Positions 24,101 to 35,725 of a DNA stretch of 61,381 nt are shown one piece after another. The notes under the pieces were generated by a model. It did not search any database. It saw nothing but the letters and a program-made list of their open reading frames with translations, and had not been told where the DNA came from. The DNA lies in assembly GCA_018398765.1 (NCBI GenBank), contig JAHBMJ010003661.1, forward strand, positions 22,501-83,881, read 5' to 3'. The DNA is from Chromera velia (Eukaryota > Sar > Chromeraceae). Positions within the stretch are counted from its first letter, which is position 1. The number at the start of each line of letters is the position of its first letter. Position numbers and translations under genes: made by a program.

Positions 24101-24750
24101 ATGCCCATGAGAGAGCACTGGACTTCCTTTTCAATGCGCTGATTGCCAATTCAAATGGCGAAGGGGGGGATGTGGCGGATATGATTGCACTTGAGACTGT
24201 TCTTTTTATTCTCGAGAAAAGGGGGCTGATGCCTGCCCCGTTTGTGTCGGAGGACTGGGGGGCTTCTAGATCTCCGGTGTTTGAGGCGCATGTTGACGCC
24301 TCGGGGGGGTGGTCTGCGTTGGCATGTTTCTTCGCAGTGAAGGGAGCGCTGTTCCGTTTGCGTGGCCCTGTGTGGGCAGTCGTGAATGGGTGGGGGGTCG
24401 GGAGCTCTCACTCTCTTGATGTGAGGGCTTCTGTGACCCTTTCGAGTGGGTCCTCTGCAGAGGAGATGCAGAAGGAAACTGTGGCTGAGATGCCATTGCG
24501 ATACCTTCTCTCGGACTATCTGTCTCCCTCCCTGCGCAGCTGCGTTGAGGTTCGACAAGGAGCCGATGAGCAGTGGCACAGGATTCTGTTTCTCGATCCG
24601 ATGAGCGTTCTCGCCCATGCAGAGCCGCCCTGGCACCCTGTAGAAGAACCGGATTTCCGGGACACTTGGAGGGGTCCTTGGGATGTGGATGAGTTTGGGC
24701 AGGAAGAACGGGCAGAGAAAGTACCATCATTACGGTTGATGAACGGATGA
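21103..24750 (+). CDS. Pentatricopeptide-repeat protein with SMR-like end, plastid-targeted
   Basis: An intronless frame of 1215 codons. Residues 1-20 are a signal peptide (core ILLAFVLCG) followed by SSPDAFRLP, where a cut before Phe would expose a Ser/Arg-rich, acid-poor leader (about 20-75). This is the two-part signal used for complex red plastids. PPR motifs of the V-x-FN-LI, A-LF-M, PD--T-L form are clear at about 344-390 (AAKRLYKRMQSLGLQPDSYT), 607-690 (two repeats, including AWGVLREMEEAGLKP) and 775-880. Insertions rich in Gly and Ser separate the repeat blocks. Near the end (about 1050-1105) the string VVNGWGVGSSHS sits where SMR domains carry their GWGKHS-like loop, so it may be a PPR-SMR protein like plant GUN1 or pTAC2. 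PPR proteins bind single-stranded organelle RNA base by base. Likely role: processing or translation of a plastid transcript. The target is unknown. The absence of introns contrasts with the neighbouring genes. Confidence 0.9.
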   Translation: MSFFLSILLAFVLCGSSPDAFRLPHFPVKSSRLALQSSRQDTILTRRHRLLPIPDKAFRIPMQPSLYSSEDTYTETDNRPPSPQFTRSVHVKVKHTGGPVAARKRRIVKEAENLYLRAQTAQRKHDIVACLDVAVAAALEGDLCHYVPEGGGEVKEILGLLVENALKRTRRLGKSDDALKVLKRVASGRYPVALSESFLDAGMGTCWNHMLRLKAQRLDKWKLREEVQRVADCALAMRRVQADSGLSVVSSTEDGPGASGDSHVFGYLFLRCMGRAGYVKEALEMLKEVLRGLSQRGRTSNLTHLYNAVLSACQTSDEVRSLGTATKLIDQLVASPGSSPGVSSFNLAIGSCALGRRWRAAKRLYKRMQSLGLQPDSYTFTALLHACAGKTTVGAKKQFHQRRPVEGPASRSFELRETREGVEFAMEILEVEMPRQKVPPSSFHLTSVLKACAQLKLLVNPRREWARGWPGEGLIPRLKKLPEETNIRLANGTSVSSTDLSFHLFERLRELVERGAGEGGAHRADGSSLLVAITPDLPLLDEREKGVSVKDLTDMKVPCGWSTNEPSRMHDPSSFFARSSELRDSQWASTALLVSALERQKVPLTRDMFNVLLAKCAEAAKWAKAREFIEEMKRRGGETSPDELSFTWLLRSFAKAGRVPEAWGVLREMEEAGLKPTVLTFTSLFHAVASAVQLGRDVDLSLNAGRGVCENVSAMEVGNQPGAVGKEAVVDEKGREGRDGLLAESVSEKKNGGERGGTMGVVASVVDSVDMIMSEMRERNVAPDIVCLNAAMEARRCLGGGKKGVTALFAEILERDLLPESATYSVLLNTLWREGRSGVRVNSEEWSLIAESMHEDRSRVDSFAFALLFRVLLESREFELLLSVWDRLVREERSERWLGRRSMRYALIACKELGEREGYSREHAMGLKGKVLVGAFRLGLIDSRRENPDAGVRADAEAVWREAVLAVGQGRLYDEMEILLDLRMQRGLGEEEMRPELAEDAHERALDFLFNALIANSNGEGGDVADMIALETVLFILEKRGLMPAPFVSEDWGASRSPVFEAHVDASGGWSALACFFAVKGALFRLRGPVWAVVNGWGVGSSHSLDVRASVTLSSGSSAEEMQKETVAEMPLRYLLSDYLSPSLRSCVEVRQGADEQWHRILFLDPMSVLAHAEPPWHPVEEPDFRDTWRGPWDVDEFGQEERAEKVPSLRLMNG

Positions 24751-25289
24751 CCACCATGAAACGCATTCCGTACATGAACCAGTATAGAGTACTGTATACA
24801 GTGCCCTTAGTATACACTGGCAGCTACAGCTAGGATTTTACTGCTATAGTAGCTGGATTTTACGCTAGGATCGACCTGTTTCGACGTTAAATAATAGTTT
24901 GACATGCTTTTATAAGAAATTTTATTCTGATTATAAAAATAGTACGTAGTGATTAATTAATTGTGTGTACTTTTCTAAATTAACAAAGAGAAAAAAATAA
25001 TTTAAAAATTTTAATAGTTAGGTGACTTAACTTTTAATAAGATTTTACTTAATTGCACGGAGTTTTATTACAAGGTTACAGGATTATATTGTGTTCGAGG
25101 CCGAAGCCCTAGACCTGCGTACCATGTAGTTGTCTGACGTCCGCCTTGTATCATGCATCCATGCATATTACTCCGCTCCATGCACGTGTATCCATGCAAC
25201 GGTGAATTCCATTACAACATATGCATTCTTTCATTTCTCTTTAAAACCTGCAACTGCCGGTACATCATGAATGGGGTAGGCCGGATTGA
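24751..25289. other. AT-rich intergenic stretch
   Basis: It follows the PPR stop. It is AT-rich with small inverted motifs (for example TATAGAGTACTGTATACAGT at about 24783-24802) and no credible frame. A canonical AATAAA is not obvious within the first 100 bases. Confidence 0.5.
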
Positions 25290-26141
25290 TTAATTTATGC
25301 CTGATTCTCTCTGACGAAGTGCGAGTGGAACATAGAATGACAAAGGGCAGAGATAATATGCCGCGTCCTCTATTACTTTAGCGACTTTATGCCTACGTAT
25401 GGAGCCTATCTTTTTTACTCTTTTCATCTGATAAAGTATACTGATCACATTCTCTACCTTGGAACGTGGCTTTCTGTTTCCTTTTTCCTTCTCTTCTTTC
25501 TCGTGGACTTCTGCGAGCTGTTGAGACGTCACATTAGGGAAAGCATCCTTAAGTTCCTCTTTACATCTCCCCCATACTCTGCATCTCATTAGGATCCTTT
25601 TCATGAGTGTGTTCACATGGTAGTCTGCTTCATTAACCAAAAAAGTGAACAAGGCCATTTTGTTGATGTTTCTATCCCCTTCTAACTTTCTTATACTCTT
25701 TGTTCTTTTGTTTCTCTTATTTGTCCATCCCTGTACCAGATTGCCTATGCATTCCTCCTTTTCCTATTCGTGTACTGGGCATTCAGTTAAGACATGGACT
25801 TCATCCTCGAGGACCGAAATATGAAGCAAATCAAAACAGAATGGACAAATTCGTTTCTCTAGTGGCACTCTCTGTTCACCTTTCTGCAGGACTCTTCCTT
25901 TTGTGATAGTGAAGCTTCTTTTACTAAGTTTGAATGCTAGGTCTGAATGTTGCTCTCCTCCTATACACTGACCAGGGTACCAGCTTGGTGTAGCAAAAGG
26001 GAGCCTTTCCAATTCCTTCTTCTCTGATGCACGTACGGAGTGCACCAGTGTCGTTATATTGTGAAGGTTTGAGTGATAATATGCAACACAGTGTGTCAGG
26101 ATGGAATGAGCCGCGCATATTGCGAGTCCGGCATGATGCAT
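25290..26141 (-). mobile_element. Decayed C-terminal end of a LINE-like reverse transcriptase
   Basis: Read on the minus strand, one frame runs from 26141 to 25290 with a single in-frame TAG at about 25764. Before the stop it contains RICPFCFDLLHISVLEDEVH and then ECPVH, the Cys-x2-Cys ... His-x5-Cys knuckle that closes many non-LTR retrotransposon polymerases. After the stop the frame continues through a basic segment (GWTNKRNKRTKS) to a terminal stop. No fingers/palm polymerase motifs or endonuclease are present, so this is a 5'-truncated, inactive relic. A host gene with one nonsense change is less likely. Its upstream end lies in a tandem duplication. Confidence 0.6.
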
Positions 26142-26622
26142 ATATGCACGGCGTGCGTCAGTCTATACATCTGTCCGCCTATCAGTCGTTGCACGCGCCA
26201 TGTAGGTCAGACAGTCTGGAGGCAACAGAGCATTATCTAGGAGAGAAGACTTAGTATGAACCTTGTATGACAGAACTTACTTCTTATGAGCCCTGTACGT
26301 AATGCTTTACTGCGCTACCTGATGTATGGCCAAGGGGGGACGTGGCACGTTTAACTTACATTGTGAAGGTTTGAGTGACAATAGACAACGCACTATGTTA
26401 TGATAGAATGAGCGGCGCGCATTGCGAGTCCGGCATGATGCATGCATGCACGGCGTACGTCAGTCCATGCATCTGTCCGTCTATCAGTCGTTATACGCGC
26501 CATGTAGGTCAGACAGTCTGGAGGCAACAGAGCATTGTCTAGGAGAGAAGTATGAACCTTGTATGACAAAACTTACTTCTTATGAGCCCCGTACGTAACG
26601 CCTTACTGCGCTACCTGATGAT
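26059..26622. repeat. Tandem duplication of a segment of about 265 bp
   Basis: The sequence at 26059-26323 (starting ATTGTGAAGGTTTGAGTGA) recurs at 26359-26622 with roughly 90% identity, the two copies being separated by about 35 bases. The left copy includes the start of the LINE-like frame, so the duplication involves the retroelement relic and its flank. Both copies carry a GCATGATGCAT-type motif. In the right copy it has become two overlapping TGCATGCA palindromes (26439, 26443). Confidence 0.85.
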
Positions 26623-29600
26623 CTAGATCTGATCATTTTTCTCCCAAAGCAGACATCGTTCTTCTGCAGACATGAAGTCTCGCGGCGTAGTTCAGACATT
26701 GAGTGACTGTCATGAATGGGCAGCAATGCAGAGACACAGTCATAGTTCAGGATGCTGAAAAAGATGTGAAATCATCCGTCTGCCCAGATATTTAGTCATG
26801 GGTACAGAGATGCTGTCTCTTGAAGAGCAACTCATTTTTTTACACGCTTCTTTCTCTCTCTGCCTATCTGCGACAGACCATGCTGATACGTTTGCACTCT
26901 TCTGAAGACTTTGAATGATTGTGAAGTGGTGGCAATCAGGGTGCATACGTGATGTGAAAGGTTTGATTGATGAACAGTCGAGCTTTGGAATAAAAATAAA
27001 CAAAACGCAAGTTTCCTTCTTTCTGTTACTTTTCTTTTTCCTCCCCTCTGTCTTTTACTTCTTTTTATGCTTAACTGGGTGAGGGGTTAGTTCCTGAGGA
27101 TCTTTGACTTCTCATTTTGACCTTCTCTCTCCCCCCTTTTCTTGTCTTTTTCTCCTTTCCTCTTCCCCCCACGATGCATGCATCCCAGCAAGAACGAACA
27201 AGAAAAAGAGGCATACACGAATTCCGCACAGTCATGCCCAATACACACAGGAGCCCTTTCCGTCTAAACCTTTCGACTTCACAAGACGGAGCGGTCGCTT
27301 TGTTAACCTACATGTCGTGTATACGAGTACTGCTCTTTTCTTCAGATGTTCACCGTAAACCCCTCTCCTCGCTCCTCCAAAGACTCTTGGGGTGGATGCA
27401 CGTGTGGATGCAGATCAGCCTTCTGTCATATTCCTTGGTCAATCCGCGTGCGCGAGATATCTCTGAACGAACGGACGCCAACGTTTCCTCTCTCTTCATC
27501 GAAGTACACGTGGACTCGCGACATGCCAGGAGATCTTCAACTGGAGATCTCGTACGGAGAAAAGAAGAGATGCTACACCGATACAAATTTTGGTGCTCTG
27601 TATTTGGATTTTTGCCAGATCGGAAGCAAAGATTTGGACAGGTAGGCCGCTGAGAAGTTGATGAAGAAGGAAAGACTGTGACAAGATAGCGATGGCTTTG
27701 CGACTGGCTGTTTGGAGAAGAAGCCATTTTAGGAGAAACTTTGGAAGGGAGGGCTCAGGGCTGGCTGCCCCCCACTTCTGTCACCAACTAATGGAAGTTG
27801 GGTTGACGGTATGTGCAGATCAATCTAGAATGAATTCTTTAGAGATACAGCACTGGCCGGGATTCGTTTCTACGGTCTGATCTACTCTGATCTAGCTAGC
27901 CATGAAGACTCAGCGATGCTGCCGTCCGTCCACTATATGAAGTAGTGTCAGTCTAGTACCTTATTCCATTGTTTGATTGATTGATTGATTGATTGTTATT
28001 CTTTGGACCTCTGTCTTTCTCAATCAGTTCAATCGACTACTTTTCAGTACATCAGACTGATTGCATGCTTCTGCGTATCGCTATTAATTCTGTATGCGTA
28101 CAAAGAATTAATTCCTTCAATACAAAGTTCGCGACTGCACATGCGGCACGGCAAGATTTGCGCTACTTTGGTCCCTCAACGCTCACTGCGCACCGCCATA
28201 AACGGATCAATTAGAAAAGAATGAGTGCGTGCAATCATTGAATGAAGCCTGTATGTGCACCTCCTCAGGGTGAATGGAGAAGCTCAAAAAGGGCAGGAAA
28301 TCTCAACTTCCAACAATAACCTTTATCTTCATATTTTATATAATTTTGTGAGTCTATTCCTGTATGTATTCTTCTTCTGTATGTATATGCTAGCGCTGGC
28401 AACAGATAGACATCAGATAGACATAGTGGGAAGGCCTAGTGCGGAACCTCAACTATCAATCAACTAGTTAATCAATGTCCCGGGAAGTTCATGATTGAAA
28501 ACCGAAAATCTAGTCACTAGCATCGGATAAAAAATTTGATGACGTTGACCGCACACTTTATTAAAAGTCTATAAAAGATGGCGCAGCTCTCTTACGGCTG
28601 CCTCTGTCTGGGCCTCAACGGCTCAGACTGTATAAATCAGAATATTGGGCGATATTGGGCTGCTGTCGATCAATCCTAGGATCAATCATACTTTCCGTCT
28701 CCGTGCCCTGCGTAGTCAGTTAGGCAGCAAGCGGGCTGAGCCTGCATCTATCTGACGCACATCCAGCAGGTCGCCGCAGGAGCTGCCCACCTCGACCCTG
28801 TTCGACCGCGCAGGCAGCCCACTCCTGGTTTGTCGAGATCCCCCTTTCCCATGCAATCTTTTGATCATTGCATGCAACCCAGCGGTACATACCTCCCTCA
28901 CGCGTCTATGAATCGGTCAGGCGGCATCGATTGAAAGAGAAAAAAATTGAAGAAGTGAGCACGACTGTCTGCCCGACTGAATTCACTCCATTCCTTCATT
29001 CTGCCCGACTCCTTCCTTGCGTCTGCATGGAAAATTCCTTCGAGCAGATCTTCTTCCTTCATTCGATCGGTCGAAAGCTGTCGGACGGATCAATGCAAAT
29101 CGACCCGACAGCTCGTGAGGTGATGCACTACGTTCGGCAGGCACAGACAGATGAAAGGGAAGGAAGGAGGCCTAGACGGGAAGGAACACGGCTCACTCTT
29201 TCTCTCATCCACACACACAAACACACAAAATGTGGCTGGGGGTGAAAAAACTTAAAGCACGCCCTGCCCGCCTAGCTGCTGGAGGAGAGATAAATGTACG
29301 TATGGGTGCAAGCAAGCAATACATGGGGGGGACATGCATGATGCGTTGAGTGGGAGGGATTGAGTTGGGTGACCCGTAAAGAAGCTCGGCAGGTTTTTCA
29401 TTTCTTCCCCTTTCGCTGTTCCCTTCCCTTCCCTTCCCTTCACTCTCTTCAAGACTGATCACCCTGCATCGTGCACTCGCACTCTTGAAAGAAACAACAC
29501 AACACAACATGCGTGGGAGTAGCAAACATTGTTAGCAGTCGTTCCCCGACAAACGAACGATGAGACAAATGAACGACGAAGAAAACCAACCGAGACGAAA

Positions 29601-30126
29601 TGAAGGTTAAAACAATTAATTTCAACAAACGGGGATGGAAGAAGATTCGGGGGCTAGAGACAGCGAGATGAAGCAAAAGAGAAAAAAACTGAAACCAAGA
29701 CATCGTTTCTCTATCTGTCCTCCCCCCTGAATCACCAAAAGTTCCATCCGATTTTCCCTTCAGCCTCTCTCTCCCGTCCCTCCTTCAGTCCATTGTGCAG
29801 AGCCCCTTGCACTGCATGTGTCTTCTTCAAGCACCCATGCTCCTATCAAAACAAGCGACAAAAAAGGAGAAGAATGGAAGACCGCTGAAGGCGTCGACGC
29901 ACACGATGCCGACTGCATTCGCGATCTTCACGTCCTTCCTTCTTGTCTAGACGACAATTGCTTGCTCACTCGAATTCTTTCCCGTCCCGCCCTCACGCCC
30001 TCCTGCCCCCCCACCTTCTCTCCAATGAACACATGCAACTACATCTCCTCCCGCCCACCCATCACGACTGCAGGAGCAACAAAATCCGACAGACAGACCC
30101 TCCCGTGCACCCATGCACCCATGCAC

Positions 30127-30158
<32 letters not shown>

Positions 30159-30968
30159 TCAGACCCCCCGCCTGCCTGCCTGGCTGCCCGCTTGACCACT
30201 TTTTCTCCTCTGGTCCATCCATCCCTTCTCCCTCCCTCTTTCACCTCAACGACGCCGCTCAGAAACCTCCTTCCTCTCTGCATGCACGCAACAAAACACG
30301 AAAGCAACCATCCATCCATCCATCCATGCATCTCTTTTTCAAAACCTCTCTACCTCCCTGCATGAGGGAGAAATGCAATCACTCCACACGAACGCCTCGC
30401 CCATCCAAGTAAGTCAACACATACTGGCTTTGCAACGCGTGACTAAGAAGTAAGAAAGAAAGGTTTAAATTCAACCCGCAGTTGAATGGACGAGGAAAGT
30501 GTGTTTCAGATCCGAAGAGAGAAAAGGAAAAACATACGCGGACAGTATAGAAAGTAAGTGCTCTTTTGATCGCGTGACCTCACCCGCCAAAACACACAGC
30601 ATTGACCAAAATGATTATCGAGCACAAGAATGGCACGGCCAAATGACCAAATGATCGAGGGCTCAATCAATCATCCAATTATTTCCCTCAAATTGTCCAA
30701 AACATTCCAAACTCCTAAATCAGACAGACGACGCCCCCTTATTCACTTCCTACTATCACCCCTGTTTGAAAATGCCTCTCTTAAATCTCTGCAACAACAA
30801 TTCTGTGTTAAGCATCATGCTCAAAAACACTCTTTCTTTCCCCTTTTGTCCTTCCCTCAATGCCTTGCCCTGAAATAAACACCCTCACATTCATCGATCC
30901 CGTCTGTCTGTTTGCTTACACGTCTATGTGGCATTCAGATTCCATCCCTTCCTTTCTCCCTCCCTCCC
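26623..30968. other. Gene-poor region downstream of the synthase gene
   Basis: I find no frame with a domain or a consistent splice pattern. Contents: a GATT run at 27973-27994, a hairpin GTCTGGGCC..GGCTCAGAC near 28606-28630, a 125-codon plus frame at 28868-29245 without known similarity, a GGGAA/TTCCC run near 29420-29440, a CAGA run at 30128-30158, and C/T-rich plus-strand DNA from about 29940 to 30400 and 30690 to 30960. TGCATGCA occurs at 27175 and 30279. A small gene could be hidden here, but I cannot support one. Confidence 0.4.
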
Positions 30969-32055
30969 TCACTTGCCATTTTTCTCTGCTTCTGGCAGCG
31001 GCGCTGTGAGTGCCTTCTTATAGGCCGCCCTCAGAGGCTCCTGGACTTTCAGAGTAGCGGGAAGGAGGGGACCCCGAATGCCTTCTGCATGCATGCATTC
31101 ATTCATTCATTCGCTGATCGACCACCCAGACAGACACACAGACACATAGATAGATAGACAGAAAGACAAACAGGGACAGACAGGTGGGACGGTTTGGAGG
31201 GCCGCGCATGTCGTCAGGAAGGGAAGCAGAGAGGACAGAGGGGGGTGGAGACGCGCTCTGCGTGAGGTCTCCCTCCGGCCTTTGTGTGTCATCTCAGTGA
31301 GATCGAGCGAGAAAGGAAACACTGAGATCGAGCGAGAAAGGAAAGAGATCACTGGAGAGGAACTCAGCGCGTGGCCTGCAGGGCCGAACACTCATTCATC
31401 ACTTTGAGCCTCCAACCAGGCTCGATCAAGGGAGAGGGACAAGAGACAGAAAGAAAGAAGATCAAAACCTTTCAAGGACCGAATATGCGAGCACACTGAG
31501 ACAAATCAAGTGAACATACTCAGTTTTGAATCTGAAGAAGGAAATGAAGTAAAAGCGGCATACAAAAGAAAGCCAGCCAAACGCCTGAGTGACCGACTGA
31601 CCCTTGATCTTCCCCATCTCCTGAGCCAAGAGAAACTTTACGGGGGCGGGTGACGGTTCGCTGAAGACGGCCTGCACCGGCCCATCCCTCACGAAGACGT
31701 CAAAAGAATCAAGCCAGCATTATAGCGATGCAAAGAATGCGATGCAGAGGATCGGCGGGAGGATGCACACAGCCATCCAATCAGTAAAAACAAAATAGAT
31801 CCACCCAGACCTCCCCACAAAGTCTGACACAAAGAACGGAGAGGAGAGGAGTTAGGTTCATCACAGCCAAGCCTTCGGCCGGGAGGGGCAAGACTAAGTT
31901 CGCGACTTGATCCTCTTCTCTTCTTTGCCCTCCCTAACCAACCAGGCAAATGACCGACAGACCGACCTTGTGGAGATCCTGGAGGCACGCGTCGATTGAC
32001 TTTGCGACGTCAGCCTGTTGTGTTCTCACAAGGCGTGAAAACACACACAAGCACT

Positions 32056-32095
<40 letters not shown>

Positions 32096-33522
32096 TACTG
32101 AGAGATAAAGCCTACAGACACGACAGGATGAAGGAATACCAAAAAAGAGAATGACGAAGCAAAAACACTTCGATGCGATAGGCCTTTTCTGCAAGTCTTC
32201 ATCGACTCGAAGATTCTCCCCCATCACTCACTCACTCACTCACTCACTCACTCTCTCACTCACTGACTCACTCATTCACTCACTCACTCACTCGCTGGCC
32301 TGTAGCCTGGCGGCATACTTTCTTTCTTTGTTCTCTTCTTTCTCTCCTTTCCTGATCTTCCCTTCTTTGTTCTCTTCTTTCTCTCCTTTCCTGATCTTGC
32401 CTTCTTTCTTGAACGGGAGGGACCACAAGAGAAGAGCACCTGGTTCCTACCGATCAGGCAGGGCCTGCATCTCCGAAGGAAAGAAAAACTTTTTTCCTTT
32501 GTAGAGCCAGAGGAAGGGGGGTGAGAGAGAGACTGATCCTATGAATGTGCGAATTTTCTTTCTTCATCAGTGTTGGCGAGGTCTCATTTCTGTCCGCCAC
32601 ACAGACTGCCCATCAGATACGTGCGTGCGTCAATCAATCACTTCCCCTCCCCACCCACCCACCCACCCACCCACCCACCTTGCCCTCCCGAGCTGCCTGG
32701 ATCATGGAGACCATCTGCCGGGGGGCGACGTTGCCTGTCACGCTGATGACCCCGCAACACCCTGAACACTCAGTCAGGGAGGAAGAGAGAGAGAGAGAGA
32801 GAGAGAGGCAAAGCAATAAAGAAAGAAAGGCAGGGAGAGAAACAATAAAGGAAGCCAAAGAAGCAAGGAAGGAAGGAAGAAAAAGAAAGACATGAGAAAG
32901 AAGAGAATGAAGAGAAGAAGAAACGGAGGAAGGAAGGAAGGAAGGAAGAAAGAAAGGAAGGAAGGAAGGAAGGAAGGAAGAAGGAAAGAAAGCATGCCTT
33001 TACTGGAAAGAAGGGCAACAAACAGCCTTGTTGTTGAAGCCTCAGGCCACCGGGGTGTGTGTTGAGGAAGGGGGGTTCAGTCAATTGGGGAATGAAACGA
33101 AAACAAGGCGAGAGAGAATGCAGAACGAAAAGTTTGTCGGTGCCATTGTCCGGCACTCTCAATGAAAATATACAGGCGGGCGGCCTCCTTCCTTTTTTTT
33201 GTCTGCCTGCATGTTTTCCAACGTTCCTTTTGCTCCCCCTGTCGCTTCTGCGTTTCGACAAACTTTTCTCTCTCGTTCAAGTCATCCCAGGCTCCCTCTC
33301 GGCCGTTCGTGCCAAGATCGTGTCTGCCTCTGACTTGGCCCAAGTCGCTCTACTTCCTCCCTTCCCCCGCCTCCGTGAAATTACTTCCCAAGCATGCATC
33401 TATCTCTCTTTCTACCAGAAACAAACAAAGTTGCCAGCCATGAAAAAAGGCAGGCTCACCTGAGAGAACAGCATTGCAGGCCTGTCCGTCCTCCCCCCTG
33501 CAAACCAACGCGCGTCACGCAG

Positions 33523-33568
<46 letters not shown>

Positions 33569-34166
33569 CAGAGAGAGAGAGAGAGGCGGGGCAAATCATA
33601 CAGGAGCCCTGTCTGTAATTTGCTTACCATGAGGAAAGAAGACCTCCAGAAGGGAATGAGAGAAAGGACGAAGAGAGGGATGCCAACATCTGCACTTTGT
33701 CGTGGAGTGCCTCTCTCTCTTCGCCGATTTGTGTGTTTGTGTGTGTGTGTGTGTGTGTGCGTGTGCAGGTTTCGACAGGCAGCTTACTCTGGGTTGCTTG
33801 CCTTGATTCTCTCAGTGAAGTCATGCAGTTCGCTTCCTCCCAGTTTCTCTTTTATCTGTCCCATTCCTTCCTGCCATTCTACAAATACGAAGGTGCCTGT
33901 TAGCAGATTGCCTCGGCACATGCATCAAAGTTGGAAGGATTGCTTGGGCAAAATAGGATGACGGAGCTGCAGTGCAAAAGAAAAGACATAATGACCGGAA
34001 CGGGTGTTGGATCTTACAGATCTTCTTGGATGCCTCCTTCCTTCTTTCCCTTTTTCTCTTCTCTTTTTAAAAACCAGGGTGGAGGAGTCTCGTACGCGCA
34101 GCTCGTCAGCACGATCTCCCTTCTCCCTTCATTCCTGCTCGTCATTCTTTCTTACCGTCAGTTTCT

Positions 34167-34197
<31 letters not shown>

Positions 34198-34418
34198 GGA
34201 CTGACTGACGGACTGGCTGACTGACTGACTGACTGACTGACTGACTGACGGACTGACCGACCGACTGACTGACGGACGGACGGACGGACGAACGGACTGA
34301 CGTGAAGATGAGAAAGCCCTCTTCGCACATCTTTGGCAGCTCCGTGTACCTCTCTTGTTTCCCTGCGACCGATAATCAGACCGATGGGCGGAGGGAGGAC
34401 TTGATTGTTTGCTAGACA

Positions 34419-34471
<53 letters not shown>

Positions 34472-35688
34472 AGAGAGACAGAGAGAGAGGAGAGAGAAAG
34501 AGAGAGAGCGAGAGAGAAAGAGAGAGAGAGAGCCGGGGTTCGACAGCAAGAACAGGCGATCAACGCCCATTCCCAGACGGAGGCAGATTCAGGACAGAGG
34601 ATGAAGAAGCACCGGGCCATACAGACAGCATGAAAGCATCAAGCGTCCCAGTCGTTCACGAAGACTGCAAACCGAATCAGAGAGAGACAGAGAGAGAGAG
34701 AGAGAAAGGCCACACGCACCCACAGACCCGAGGCCTCCTTTGTGGCCACAATGTTGGGCACCTTGGAGAGTCTGCAGGCAGGAGGCAGGAGACAGCGGGG
34801 GAAGGAATTGAATACAATGGGCACCCACACAGCCACAGAGAACACAGGGAGAGAGAGATGAAGGGAAGAGAGAGGAGGAAGGGAGATAGAAAAGAAAGAA
34901 AAAGGGTCAAGAAACGAAGACCGAAAGAGAGAGAGAGAGAGGGAAGATGGAAGGAAGGAAAAAAAGGGATGGAAGGAATTCAGACAGACAGGCGGTATGC
35001 GCAATGGACAGAGGCGAACCAACGAGCGAACCTTTGACATAAGGCAATGCACCACAGTATTAAGAAACAGCGAATTCAGTATGTTTCTTTCTGGCTTCTC
35101 TAGAGCTCTGACCTCTCCTCTCTACATCTACCTCCATGCCCCGTCTTCTTTCTGTTTCCTTCCTTCCCTCCCTCACCTCGCTGTTGTCTCTGGCAGCATG
35201 TCTACTCCAGTTCTCCCGGGCACGTTGTACAGAATGATGGGCAACTCTGGCGCTGCAGCGGCCACTGTGGCGAAGTGACAGTAGAGGCCGTCCTGCATGC
35301 GGGCAGAGGAATCACACATGCAGAGAGTCAACACGAGAAACAAATATGCGGCTTGGCCTTTTTTTTTTTTCTGCTCTCCCTCTTAGTCCTTCAAGGAAGG
35401 AAGGAGGACACGCAAATTTTTTTTTCTGCTCTCCCTCTTAGTCCTTCAAGGAAGGAAGGACACACAATTTTTTTTTTCTGCTCTCCCTCTTAGTCATTCA
35501 AGGAAGGAAGGAAGGAGGACACACAAAAGGACCGAGAGACAGACAAGAAGGTAGCAAGGATACAGGAGCGCATCGACCGGACAGAAGGGCGACGCAGAAG
35601 TGTAGAAAAATGCTTCCACCTGCTGTGTGCCTGCTTGCACATGTTCAAGACCACATCTCCCTATCTCCCTTCCCTCTCTGTCCCTGCA

Positions 35689-35725
<37 letters not shown>

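Noticed and set aside
28600..28635. Hairpin resembling a tRNA arm
   Set aside because: A single stem only. No cloverleaf, anticodon arm or T-loop could be assembled around it.
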